Below are positions 9,937 through 17,950 of a DNA stretch of 64,000 bases, one piece after another. The stretch is from contig NZ_LT859959.1 of assembly GCF_900176205.1 (NCBI RefSeq), positions 2,625,001-2,689,000 on the forward strand. The letters run 5' to 3'. The position numbers and the translations under genes are program-made. The notes under the pieces were generated by a model that made no database searches, had not been told where the DNA came from, and saw nothing but the letters and a program-made list of their open reading frames with translations. The stretch's first letter is position 1; every line of letters starts with the position of its first letter. Source of the stretch: Bradyrhizobium sp. ORS 285. Its GTDB lineage: Bacteria > Pseudomonadota > Alphaproteobacteria > Rhizobiales > Xanthobacteraceae.

Positions 9937-10164
9937 CTACCAATGCACGCTCTGGCTCGGCACGATGTAGGATGTCGTGGTCGGGGGCAGGGTGGTGCTG
10001 TCGGCGAGATAGCGCCATGCGCCGACGATGACGATCAGCAGTGCGATGATGCAGAGCAGGTCGACTTGTCTTGCGTCGTGGCCGACTTGATCCTGGCCGT
10101 GCGGATGATCGGGGTCGACACCGGTGCGGGATCGGCGCGATCTCGGGTTGATCGTCCAGCGCAT
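9937..10164 (-). CDS. small single-pass membrane protein
   Basis: A 75-residue ORF starting MRWTINPRSRR, with a strong ribosome-binding site GGGAGGA seven bases upstream. The first 40 residues are basic and His-rich (DPDHPHGQDQVGHD). One hydrophobic segment follows (VDLLCIIALLIVIVGAWRY) and then a Thr/Pro-rich tail. Predicted N-in inner-membrane protein; function unknown. An overlapping plus-strand frame of 104 codons lacks such a start signal. Confidence 0.6.
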   Translation of the reverse strand: MRWTINPRSRRSRTGVDPDHPHGQDQVGHDARQVDLLCIIALLIVIVGAWRYLADSTTLPPTTTSYIVPSQSVHW

Positions 10165-10313
10165 GGTTGGTCCTCCCGAAACGGAAGTTTCAACATCAAT
10201 GCAACAGCTGGAGGCGACGTTCCTTTGCAGCAAGCTCGCCTCATCGCATCAAACTAATCCTGCTATGAAATCTTGCCAGTCCGATTTGCTTCAAATCAAA
10301 TGATGCGCTGCAA

Positions 10314-10667
10314 CTAAGTTGGCCCGTTGACCCCGCGCCAGCGCGCGTAGAGCCAGGGCAGATACCAGCGCGCGCCGGCGGGGGCTTCGCCAGGTACATT
10401 GTCGATGCCCGAAGTGCCGAACGGCTGGCAGCGCAACAGCCTTGCGAGCGTCATCCAGCCGCCGGCCCACAGCCCGTAACGCTCGATGGCTTCATCGGCA
10501 TAGACCGAGCATGTCGGCATGTGCCGGCAATTGTAGCCGACGAGGGGCGACAGTGTGTGCCGATAGAGCCAAATCAGCGCATGGGCTGCGCGGCGGGGGA
10601 TTCGCGACAACGTCCCCGACCATATGTGCGCAGAATGGCAGGTAGGATCAGAGCATGAGTGCTTCAT
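10314..10667 (-). CDS. yidD: membrane protein insertion efficiency factor YidD
   Basis: Small membrane-associated protein of 117 residues that assists YidC-dependent membrane insertion. Diagnostic YidD text is present: an amphipathic helix RRAAHALIWLYRHTLSPLVG, then NCRHMPTCSVYADEAIERYG, LARLLRCQPF and a conserved glycine-rich turn before the end. The start at MKHSCSDP was chosen because upstream in-frame codons add non-conserved sequence. Rhizobiales often carry yidD next to the scaffold-folE-hisI group, as here, although a ClpP-fold gene intervenes. Confidence 0.92.
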   Translation of the reverse strand: MKHSCSDPTCHSAHIWSGTLSRIPRRAAHALIWLYRHTLSPLVGYNCRHMPTCSVYADEAIERYGLWAGGWMTLARLLRCQPFGTSGIDNVPGEAPAGARWYLPWLYARWRGVNGPT

Positions 10668-10935
10668 GGGCGGGATGCCGGACGGATGTGCGGGCTTTGA
10701 CCGGTTCCTCGGCAAGGAACCTGCGCTCTCGCGGTCGTGTGGTGATGTGATGCAACAATGACAGGTTTTCAGCTGCGCCGCAGTGCGCCGCACCTGGACG
10801 CTCAGGGATTGCCCGGATACGTTTCCTGGCAACGATGTGACAGACTAATAACGGATTTGAGGCCAGCTTGTCAGGTCTTGAGACGAGGAAGACGAGGCAC
10901 TGCGTACCGAGCTTTACGAGGGGGACGGATTGGGC

Positions 10936-11817
10936 GTGAGATTGCTGCGGTCGCGTAAGTTGCGCTGGATGCTTCTCGGTGTTGCAGCGCTGGGTGCCGT
11001 GCTCGGATGCACGGTCACCATCAACTCGAACACCGCGCGCGCCGGCGGCGCGCTCGAAGAGCGCAAACTCCCGATGCGGTTCAGCTGGGTGGCGTGCGAG
11101 CCGAATTGCGGCTGGATCAGCGCCGTCGGCATCGTCACCAGCGACAGCCCGAAGGATTTCGAGGATTTCGCCCGGGACCGCGATTTGACCGGCTCGACCC
11201 TGGTGCTCGATTCCAGCGGCGGCTCCGTTAATGACGCCATCACCCTGGGCCGCCGGTTCCGCGCCTTGAAGATGCGGACCACGGTCGGCATGACGCAGCG
11301 CCCGAGCCGGGCGAACGAGCGGCCGAAGGTCGTGCCCGAGGCCTATTGCGAGTCGATGTGCGTGTTCCTGCTGCTCGCCGGAACCACTCGCTATGTTCCT
11401 GACAGCGCTCATGTTCGCGTTCACCAGATCTGGATGGGGGACCGCGCCGACGACGCCAAGGCGGCGAGCTATTCGGCGCAGGACCTGATGATCGTCGAGC
11501 GCGACATCGGCCGCCTCGCCAAATACACCTTCGACATGGGCGGCGCCGGCGACCTCTTGCTGCTCGCCCTCAACGTGCCGCCGTGGGAGGACCTGCACGA
11601 ACTCTCCCGGACCGAGCTGCGCAGCACCAATGTCATGACCACCGAACTGCTCGCCGACGTGATGCCGTCCAGGGGCACGACGCCGGTAGCCGAGCTTACG
11701 GCCAAGCCGGGTCGTGACAAGCAGCAGGACCGTTTCCCGGTGGCGCTCGACAAGCCGCTGTCCCGTACGGCTGAAGCGCTTCCGCAGGCAACGGTCGCGG
11801 CGACGCCGCAGCAATAA
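10936..11817 (+). CDS. secreted ClpP-fold protein, short paralogue (COG3904-like)
   Basis: Periplasmic protein of about 293 residues. The start is GTG at 10936 (GAGGGGGA ten bases upstream) or TTG at 10930. The hydrophobic leader contains VLGC, a weak lipobox, and then an ordinary cleavage site near ARA-GG. It shares with the 2313-3794 protein the motif CEPNCGWISAVG, the turn SSGGSVNDA, a Ser in YCESMC (S140) and a His in VRVHQ (H163); the Ser-His distance of 23 residues is identical. This is the layout of the ClpP/crotonase protease fold. Role unknown. A hairpin follows the stop. Confidence 0.78.
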   Translation: MRLLRSRKLRWMLLGVAALGAVLGCTVTINSNTARAGGALEERKLPMRFSWVACEPNCGWISAVGIVTSDSPKDFEDFARDRDLTGSTLVLDSSGGSVNDAITLGRRFRALKMRTTVGMTQRPSRANERPKVVPEAYCESMCVFLLLAGTTRYVPDSAHVRVHQIWMGDRADDAKAASYSAQDLMIVERDIGRLAKYTFDMGGAGDLLLLALNVPPWEDLHELSRTELRSTNVMTTELLADVMPSRGTTPVAELTAKPGRDKQQDRFPVALDKPLSRTAEALPQATVAATPQQ

Positions 11818-11828
11818 TTCAGAGCTGA

Positions 11829-11854
11829 TGGGCGAGGTAGCTATGCCTCGCCCA
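11829..11854 (+). terminator. possible terminator hairpin without clear U-tract
   Basis: Perfect 9-base arms TGGGCGAGG and CCTCGCCCA with an 8-base loop begin 12 bases after the stop of the ClpP-fold gene. The sequence after the stem is AAGGGG, not T-rich, so intrinsic termination is doubtful. Confidence 0.35.
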
Positions 11855-11927
11855 AGGGGAATGGTTGCGGTCTTGAAGTCCGGATGAGCGATGCCCGATC
11901 GGACGCCTGTGGGGCGACGGGGCAGTT

Positions 11928-12386
11928 TCAGCCCTGCGCCGCGGCCGGCTCGTCCTTCGCCTTTGCCTCGATCTGGCCGATCGCGTCCACCACAGCATCG
12001 AAGGTCAGTAGCGTCGAGGCATGGCGGGCCTTGTAATCCCGCACCGGCTCGAGCAGGGCGATGTCGGCCCACTTGCCCTCCGGCGGGGCGCCGTTCTCCT
12101 TCAGCATCCGGCGGACCGTGTCGCGCAGTTCGCGAAGCTCAGCCGCATTGGAACCGACGACATGGCGGGCCATGATCGAGGAGGAGGCCTGGCCAAGGGC
12201 ACAGGCCTTCACGTCATGGGCGAAATCCGTCACCACCGGGCCGTCCATCTTGAGATCGACCTTCACCGTCGAGCCGCACAGCTTGGAATGCGCCGTGGCG
12301 GTCGCATCCGGGTTCTCCAGCCGTCCGAGTCGCGGAATGTTGCCGGCGAGCTCGATGATCCGCTTGTTGTAGATGTCGTTCAGCAT
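11928..12386 (-). CDS. iron-sulfur cluster assembly scaffold, IscU/NifU-like
   Basis: A 152-residue cytoplasmic protein of the IscU/NifU N-terminal family. The first two cluster-ligand cysteines are present (LCGSTV and KACALGQASSS). The position of the third ligand reads KARHASTLL, with alanine where classical IscU has cysteine. The basic start MLNDIYNKRIIELAGNIP is also typical. It is divergent from folE, a neighbourhood conserved in Rhizobiales. Lacking the third Cys, it may deliver or hold metal differently from true IscU; it is not necessarily the main scaffold of the cell. Confidence 0.85.
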   Translation of the reverse strand: MLNDIYNKRIIELAGNIPRLGRLENPDATATAHSKLCGSTVKVDLKMDGPVVTDFAHDVKACALGQASSSIMARHVVGSNAAELRELRDTVRRMLKENGAPPEGKWADIALLEPVRDYKARHASTLLTFDAVVDAIGQIEAKAKDEPAAAQG

Positions 12387-12624
12387 GGGCCTGACGTCCA
12401 GAACTCCCGCCGGAATTACCGGCGGCTCGGCCTTGGCGGCCGGGTTTCATCGCCTTATATTGCGAGTATATGGAAATGATTGGCAGGAATTCCAGCCGCA
12501 TCCATAGGCGTCCGGCGCAGAGGCGCCAAGCCTGCGCGTGGCACCTCTGCAGGTGACGCCGTCCAAGGTGACGCTCTGCCGGTGACACTCCGGTCGGATT
12601 GCCGACCGGTCGAACGGAGTTGAG

Positions 12625-13332
12625 ATGGACACTTTGATCAAGACGCTGCGCGCGAACAAGCCTGAGGGCAAGCCGTCCGAGACCAAGCTGACCGGCGAGC
12701 GCCCCGCGGAGCTCGACCCGGCCGAGTTTCTCGCCGCCGCCGTGCGGCCCGACCGTCCGCGCCCCTCCCGCGCCGAGGCGGAGGCCGCGGTCTATACGCT
12801 GCTGAATTACATCGGCGAGGATCCGACCCGCGAGGGCCTGATCGACACGCCGCGCCGGGTCGTCGAGGCCTATGACGAGCTGTTCCAGGGCTATCACCAG
12901 TGCCCGGCCGAGGTGCTCGACCGTACCTTCGGCGAAACCGCCGGCTATGACGACTTCGTGCTGATTCGCGACATCGAGTTCACGTCGCAATGCGAGCATC
13001 ACATGATGCCCTTCTATGGCCGCGCGCATATCGCCTACACGCCGGTCGAGCGCGTCGTCGGCCTGTCCAAGCTCGCGCGCCTGACTGACATCTTCGCGCG
13101 CCGGCTGCAGACCCAGGAGCATCTGACTGCGCAGATCGCAGCTGCGATCGACGAGGTGCTGAAGCCACGCGGCGTCGCCGTGATGATCGAGGCGGAGCAC
13201 ACCTGCATGTCGGTGCGCGGCGTCGCCAAGCATGGCGCCGTCACCTTCACCAGCCGCTTCACCGGCATGTTCCGCGACAATCCGGCCGAGCAGTCGCGAT
13301 TCCTGTCCATGGTGCGCTCGCCGCAAAGGTGA
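12625..13332 (+). CDS. folE: GTP cyclohydrolase I
   Basis: Converts GTP to 7,8-dihydroneopterin triphosphate, the first step of folate/pterin synthesis. The protein has 235 residues. Family landmarks are [15 protein letters not shown], the zinc and active-site segment [20 protein letters not shown] and the second zinc cysteine in EHTCMSVRG. The N-terminal 45 residues are a charged extension usual in this class. The ATG follows ACGGAG at good spacing. hisI begins 31 bases downstream on the same strand, probably co-transcribed. Confidence 0.98.
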   Translation: MDTLIKTLRANKPEGKPSETKLTGERPAELDPAEFLAAAVRPDRPRPSRAEAEAAVYTLLNYIGEDPTREGLIDTPRRVVEAYDELFQGYHQCPAEVLDRTFGETAGYDDFVLIRDIEFTSQCEHHMMPFYGRAHIAYTPVERVVGLSKLARLTDIFARRLQTQEHLTAQIAAAIDEVLKPRGVAVMIEAEHTCMSVRGVAKHGAVTFTSRFTGMFRDNPAEQSRFLSMVRSPQR

Positions 13333-13362
13333 GCCCGCCCAAGCTCTTGAGCAGAGATTTTC

Positions 13363-13791
13363 GTGTCTTCATCCTCAGTTGAACGCGAGGAGGGCGCTGC
13401 CTTCCTGCCGAAATTCGACGCGGCCGGTCTCGTCACCTGCGTGACCACGGACGCCGTGAGCGGCGACGTGCTGATGGTCGCGCACATGAACGAGGAGGCG
13501 CTGCGCAAGACGGTCGCGACCGGCGAGGCCTGGTATTTCAGCCGCTCGCGCAACGCGTTGTGGCGCAAGGGCGAGAGCTCGGGCCAGACCCAGCGCGTCG
13601 TCGAGATGCGCACCGATTGCGACCAGGACGCGGTGTGGCTGCGCGTCGAGCAGACGGGAGCGGCCTGCCACACCGGCCGGCACTCCTGCTTCTATCGCAA
13701 GGTCGAGCGCGCGGATGACCAGGGCGGCGCGCGGCTCGTGTTCGTCGATGCCGAGCGCCTGTTCGATCCGAGTGCGGTCTATCGCAAGTAG
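13363..13791 (+). CDS. hisI: phosphoribosyl-AMP cyclohydrolase
   Basis: Opens the purine ring of phosphoribosyl-AMP in histidine synthesis. At 142 residues it is a stand-alone HisI without the HisE domain, as usual in alphaproteobacteria. The metal-binding stretch [19 protein letters not shown] and the following TGRHSCFYR are complete. [18 protein letters not shown] is the other family signature. It starts with GTG, preceded by GAGCAGAGA. Located directly after folE. Confidence 0.97.
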   Translation: MSSSSVEREEGAAFLPKFDAAGLVTCVTTDAVSGDVLMVAHMNEEALRKTVATGEAWYFSRSRNALWRKGESSGQTQRVVEMRTDCDQDAVWLRVEQTGAACHTGRHSCFYRKVERADDQGGARLVFVDAERLFDPSAVYRK

Positions 13792-13851
13792 GTCAGAGGC
13801 CTGCATCCGCAAACCTCCGGGTCGTTCATTGGCCGGCTCGATCAGGCGGAA

Positions 13852-13866
13852 TTAACCGGCCATTAA
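13852..13866 (+). promoter_or_regulatory. CtrA-type box TTAA-N7-TTAA
   Basis: TTAACCGGCCATTAA fits the full CtrA consensus of two TTAA half sites seven bases apart, and continues into CCAT, giving the favoured half site TTAACCAT. It lies 76 bases before the transglycosylase start. CtrA controls cell-cycle, motility and surface genes in alphaproteobacteria; binding here is inferred. Confidence 0.6.
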
Positions 13867-13941
13867 CCATACCGATCGCATTTTCCCGACGTTCCCCGGC
13901 GCGTTTGTCTGCCAGCGAATCTGCAAACAGCGGGTCTTCTC

Positions 13942-14970
13942 ATGTCGGTCGACGCTTCCAACTCCTCGCCCACCGGGCTTCTCGACGGCGTTCGGGCCAA
14001 GGTCGCCGGCGCGATCAAGCAGGCGGCGGATACAGTCGGGACCAGCTTCGAATATCTGCTGTCGACGGCGAAGATGGAGTCGGACTTCAATCCGAGCGCC
14101 GGCGCGTCGACGTCCTCGGCGCGTGGCCTCTATCAGTTCATCGACCAGACCTGGCTCGGCACGGTGAAGCAGGCCGGCGCCGATCTCGGCTACGGCCAAT
14201 ATGCCGATGCGATCACCCGGACCTCGTCGGGCGAGTACACCGTCAATGATCCCGGCATGCGGCAGGCGATCATGAAGCTGCGCGACGATCCCCAGGCATC
14301 CTCCGCCATGGCCGCGGCGCTGACCCAGTCCAACAGCTTCCAGCTCACCGGCATGATCGGGCGGCGGCCGAGCGATGCCGAACTCTATATGGCGCATTTC
14401 ATGGGTGCGGGCGGCGCGGCGAAGCTGATCACCAGCGCCCAGACCACGCCGAATGCGTCCGCCGCAGCGATCTTCCCGAGCGCCGCTGCCGCCAACCGTC
14501 CGATCTTCTACGATCGCGACGGCCAGGCCCGCAGCGTGTCGCAGGTCTATTCGGTGCTGACGAGCCGCTATTCCGGCGCGGCCAACTCCTCGACCACCCG
14601 CGGTGCGCTCGCCCTTTATGGCGCAGGGAGCAACGTCGCGGCCAATGCGGCCGGCGGGAGTGCGCTGCCGACCACGGACACCGCCACCTTCCTGTCGATG
14701 TTCCCGGATGCGCGGGGAGGGCAGGCCGCCTCGGCCAGGACGGACGACGCCTCAGGCGCGAGCCGGCCGGCGGATCCGATGTTCCGCTCGCTCTTCCAGG
14801 TCGACGGCCAGTCGGGCCAAGCGGTGTCGTCGGATGTCCGCGACTTGTGGGGCCGCTCGCCGGTGGCCAGCGCCACCTCCAGCGATGGCGGCGAGGGCAA
14901 CACGGGCAACGGGACGGGGCAGCGCAGGCTCGACTTGTTCAGCGATCGCAACGGGACGTTCTCAGGCTGA
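13942..14970 (+). CDS. lytic transglycosylase (SLT-like domain)
   Basis: Peptidoglycan-cleaving enzyme of 342 residues. The catalytic region is near the N-terminus: FEYLLSTAKMESDFNPSA with candidate catalytic E46, then SSARGLYQFIDQTW, the G-L-(Y/F)-Q-F signature of SLT enzymes, and LYMAHFMGAGGA. There is no N-terminal signal peptide, so export must be by another route (flagellar or type III machinery, or late localisation). The C-terminal half is low-complexity, rich in Ser/Ala/Gly/Asp. A CtrA-type box lies upstream and DUF2336, Hpt and receiver genes follow, which points to motility or cell-cycle wall remodelling. Confidence 0.85.
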   Translation: MSVDASNSSPTGLLDGVRAKVAGAIKQAADTVGTSFEYLLSTAKMESDFNPSAGASTSSARGLYQFIDQTWLGTVKQAGADLGYGQYADAITRTSSGEYTVNDPGMRQAIMKLRDDPQASSAMAAALTQSNSFQLTGMIGRRPSDAELYMAHFMGAGGAAKLITSAQTTPNASAAAIFPSAAAANRPIFYDRDGQARSVSQVYSVLTSRYSGAANSSTTRGALALYGAGSNVAANAAGGSALPTTDTATFLSMFPDARGGQAASARTDDASGASRPADPMFRSLFQVDGQSGQAVSSDVRDLWGRSPVASATSSDGGEGNTGNGTGQRRLDLFSDRNGTFSG

Positions 14971-15172
14971 CATCTCGCCGCCAGCCGGCGAGCTTCCGAC
15001 CTTCATCTGACAAGAGGATAAACTTTTTTGCCACGCCGCCGCTGTTCCCGCGGAAGGCGAAGGCTGCATTTTGCCCGTCGGATTACGGCAAAATCGGGCA
15101 GTTTGAGGTATCATAGTATAGTTTCAGGCCGCCGGCTTAATAAAACATCAACAAAACCAGCCACTTATGGTG

Positions 15173-15189
15173 AACGCTTTGTTAAGCGT
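15173..15189. promoter_or_regulatory. shared 13-mer and small inverted repeat upstream of DUF2336 gene
   Basis: AACGCTTTGTTAA (15173-15185) occurs here and, identical, upstream of the response regulator on the opposite strand (17903-17915). Part of it forms the inverted repeat ACGCTT-TGTT-AAGCGT. It could be a common binding site; the factor is unknown. Confidence 0.4.
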
Positions 15190-15258
15190 CGTGGTTTATT
15201 TTCGGTGGTGTTGAGGCCCTCGTGGCCTTGTTTGCAAGTTGCGTAAGCCGGAAAGACC

Positions 15259-16434
15259 ATGATCGTTCGGCAGTTTCTCAGTTGGGTTAGAACCGCGCCC
15301 GCCGGTGAGCGGGCAGAGGCCACCAGGGCTCTCGCGCGGGCGTGGTTGTTGTCGGATCTCTCGGATGAGGATCGCGGCGCCGCCGAGGGCGCGCTCCTCA
15401 TGCTGTTGGATGATCCGTCGCCGCTGGTGCGGCAGGCGATGGCGGAGGTGTTCGCGCGCAGCGAGGATGCTCCGGCCGCCATCGTCCAGGCGCTGGCCAC
15501 CGACCAGCCTTCGGTCGCCGCCATCATCCTCGAACACTCGCCGCTGCTGATCGATGCCGACCTCGTCGACATCGCCGCCACCGGCAATTCAGAAACACAA
15601 TGTGCGATCGCACGGCGCATCGGCCTTCCGGCGCCGGTCTGTGCCGCCATCGCGGAAGTCGGCAGCGCGGCGGCCGCGCTCGAGTTGATCGAGAACGCCT
15701 ATGCCGAGCTCGCCCCATTCTCCTGGGATCGCATCGTCGAACGCCACGGTCATCTCGCCGCCATTCGTGAAGCCATGCTGGTGCTCGACGATCTTCCGGC
15801 CGCAACGCGTGCGGCGCTGGTCGACAAGCTCTCCGAGACGCTGGCGCAATTCGTCGTCGCTCGAAATTGGCTCAGTGCCGATCGGGCCGGGCGCATCACC
15901 AGCGAGGCGCGCGACCGCTCGACCATCACCATCGCGTCGCGTTCGCGCGGCGAGGAGCTGCGCGGCCTGGTCCAGCATCTCCGTGCGACCTCCCAGCTGA
16001 CTGCCGGGCTCATCCTGCGCGCGCTGCTCTCGGGCAATATCGAACTGTTCGAGATCGCGCTGTCCGAGCTCGCCGACATGCCGCGTGGGCGCGTCGCCGC
16101 GCTGCTCAACGAGCGTGGCCGTGCCAGCCTGCAGGGATTGCTGCGCAAGGCCGGAATCCCCGACACCACCTTCGAGGCCTTCGCCATTGCGCTCGAGGTC
16201 TGTCGCGAAAACGGCTTTGCCGACACGCTGAGCGGCGCGGCGATCCTGCGCCGCAAGATGGTCGAGCGCGTGCTGACCCATTGCGCGACCGATCGCGACG
16301 CTGCCGAGCCGCTGCTGATCCTGCTCCGCAGGTTCGCCACCGAATCGGCCCGCGACGAAGCCCGCGAGTTCTGCGACGAGGTGATGGCGGAGGATTTCGT
16401 GGCCGGGCTGGAGTTCGGGCTGATCGCAGCGTGA
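15259..16434 (+). CDS. DUF2336 domain protein
   Basis: A 391-residue predicted cytoplasmic protein, alpha-helical with HEAT-like repeats (LLDDPSPLVRQAMAEVFA, then LATDQPSVAAIILEHSPLL), matching the alphaproteobacterial DUF2336 family. No signal peptide or membrane segment. The family is often found among motility and signal-transduction genes; here a transglycosylase precedes it, and Hpt and receiver proteins follow on the other strand. Function unknown; the repeats suggest protein binding. Confidence 0.85.
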   Translation: MIVRQFLSWVRTAPAGERAEATRALARAWLLSDLSDEDRGAAEGALLMLLDDPSPLVRQAMAEVFARSEDAPAAIVQALATDQPSVAAIILEHSPLLIDADLVDIAATGNSETQCAIARRIGLPAPVCAAIAEVGSAAAALELIENAYAELAPFSWDRIVERHGHLAAIREAMLVLDDLPAATRAALVDKLSETLAQFVVARNWLSADRAGRITSEARDRSTITIASRSRGEELRGLVQHLRATSQLTAGLILRALLSGNIELFEIALSELADMPRGRVAALLNERGRASLQGLLRKAGIPDTTFEAFAIALEVCRENGFADTLSGAAILRRKMVERVLTHCATDRDAAEPLLILLRRFATESARDEAREFCDEVMAEDFVAGLEFGLIAA

Positions 16435-16447
16435 TGGCGCTGCTGTC

Positions 16448-16580
16448 GGTGGGCAAAGGCGGAGGGCCGGTCTCGCAGCGTGCGAGTTCGTAGTGACGCC
16501 GTGCCCACCGTCGTGCCGCAGAGTGTGTTGATGGATGGTGGGCACGCGACCGCCGCTGCGCGGCGGCTGCTTTGCCCACC
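16448..16580. repeat. nested inverted-repeat element
   Basis: Outer arms GGTGGGCAAAG (16448-16458) and CTTTGCCCACC (16570-16580) are perfect. Inner arms CGTGCCCACCGTC (16500-16512) and GATGGTGGGCACG (16534-16546) match with one wobble. A third small hairpin (CCGCCGC/GCGGCGG type) lies between. It fills the space between two convergent genes and resembles dispersed intergenic palindromes of Bradyrhizobium. Confidence 0.5.
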
Positions 16581-16594
16581 CTACGAGATCACCA

Positions 16595-17179
16595 CTACGG
16601 CTGATCGCTCGGCACGAGGCTCGGCGCCAGGATTGCTTCCAGATGCTCCGGCCGGTTGCGATTGACCTGGATGAGGTAATCGTCCGCAACGCGGCGCAGG
16701 CGGCGGCTCAGCTCGGCGGCAACGGTCGGGCTGTGATACTTGGTGTGATCATGCACGATCGCCAGGATGGCGTTGACGTGATGTTCGAACAGCTCGTCGG
16801 GGACCTTCTCCAGGTCGGGTGCGTGCTCGATGATCCGGCACAGGCTGTCGGCGACCTCGGCGGCTGCGGGATACCCGAACGTGGCCGCATCGCCCTTGAT
16901 GTCGTGGGCGGCGCGGAACATTTCCTCGCAGGCGTCATCATCGAAGCGGGTCTTGCGCACGGCGGCATAGGCCTTCGACAGGCGATCGGCCTCGGTGTCC
17001 ATCCACGACTTGAACTCACCCGAGAGACCGGCGAGGGCGGCTTCCGCGCGCGCGATCGGATCGTCGAGATCCTCCTCGTCAGTTCGCCGCAGCACCTTCT
17101 TCAGCGGATTGGGCTGGGTGATGACATGGTGCGAGGCGTAGGTCTTGACCTGAATTGCCGGGGCCTTGTCTTTCGCCAT
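16595..17179 (-). CDS. Hpt (histidine phosphotransfer) protein
   Basis: A 194-residue cytoplasmic phosphorelay protein. The Hpt signature AAHDIKGDAATFG holds the phospho-accepting His (H92 from the chosen start), embedded in a helical bundle. The start MAKDKAPAIQ (17179) is preceded by GAGGAT; an upstream in-frame ATG at 17212 adds 11 residues. The first 60 residues are a non-Hpt extension. It shares strand with the CheY-like regulator upstream (17291-17836), so the two probably exchange phosphate. Confidence 0.85.
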   Translation of the reverse strand: MAKDKAPAIQVKTYASHHVITQPNPLKKVLRRTDEEDLDDPIARAEAALAGLSGEFKSWMDTEADRLSKAYAAVRKTRFDDDACEEMFRAAHDIKGDAATFGYPAAAEVADSLCRIIEHAPDLEKVPDELFEHHVNAILAIVHDHTKYHSPTVAAELSRRLRRVADDYLIQVNRNRPEHLEAILAPSLVPSDQP

Positions 17180-17290
17180 CTCGATATCCTCAGGTGATGC
17201 CGACCAACGCAATCTGATTCATAGCCGAGGACCCGGATGGGCTGTGCAGCGAATCCGGGACGGCGTTAACAGGTGCTCACTGCTGCGCCG

Positions 17291-17836
17291 CTAAACTGCG
17301 GAGCGGGCTTTATCCAGAAGTGACGGCTGCTGGAAGATTTCCGCCTCGCCGCCGACCCGGCGCTCGGGCCCGATATAGGCGGTGTTGGTGTTGCGTCGCC
17401 GATCCGGGCCGAAATAGGTCTTGGTCTTGATGAAGGGGCGGGGATTGGCGACCACGTTGAGGATGCGCTGATACAGGCCCTTCGCCGAGATCGGCTTGGC
17501 GAGAAACTCGGTGACCCCCGCATCGCGCGCGACGGTGACGCGGCGCTTCTCCGAATGACCTGTCAGCATGATGATCGGCGCGTAGGGATTGCCCTTCGCT
17601 TCCGGCTGGCGGATCATCTGCGCGAGTTCGAGTCCGTCGAAGATCGGCATCGCCCAGTCGGTGATGACGATGTCGGGCGAGAAATGCGTGTACATTTCGA
17701 GCGCGGTCGCGCCGTCCTCGGCTTCGTTGACCTCGCGGGCGCCGAACGAATGCAGCAGCGTCCGCAGGATGCGGCGCATGTGCGGGTTGTCGTCGCAGAC
17801 GAGGAAACGCAGCTTGTTGAAGTCGATGCGGTACAT
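17291..17836 (-). CDS. response regulator, single receiver domain
   Basis: CheY-like protein of 181 residues. The receiver domain has the acidic pair in FLVCDDNPHMRRIL, phospho-acceptor D60 in DIVITDWAMP, the Thr in MLTGHSE and the Lys in FLAKPIS. After the receiver comes a 55-residue tail containing two FGPDRRR/IGPERR motifs typical of alphaproteobacterial receivers without an output domain. ATG at 17836 was chosen; a TTG at 17875 would extend it by 13 residues. Probable partner of the adjacent Hpt protein. Confidence 0.9.
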   Translation of the reverse strand: MYRIDFNKLRFLVCDDNPHMRRILRTLLHSFGAREVNEAEDGATALEMYTHFSPDIVITDWAMPIFDGLELAQMIRQPEAKGNPYAPIIMLTGHSEKRRVTVARDAGVTEFLAKPISAKGLYQRILNVVANPRPFIKTKTYFGPDRRRNTNTAYIGPERRVGGEAEIFQQPSLLDKARSAV

Positions 17837-17879
17837 TTGGGCCGGCCTGAAGGCATCACCAATGAAGGTGGTCAACGCG

Positions 17880-17915
17880 CATTAACCATAGGGAGCACCG
17901 GGTTAACAAAGCGTT
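17880..17915 (-). promoter_or_regulatory. promoter region with TTAACCAT and shared 13-mer
   Basis: CATTAACCATA at 17880-17890 repeats the 11 bases found at 13861-13871 before the transglycosylase, a CtrA half site. AACGCTTTGTTAA (17903-17915, minus strand) is identical to 15173-15185 before the DUF2336 gene. Together these suggest common control of the three units. Confidence 0.45.
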
Positions 17916-17950
17916 GCGGGGCGGCCGTGCGCCCGCGAAAACCGCTGCAA

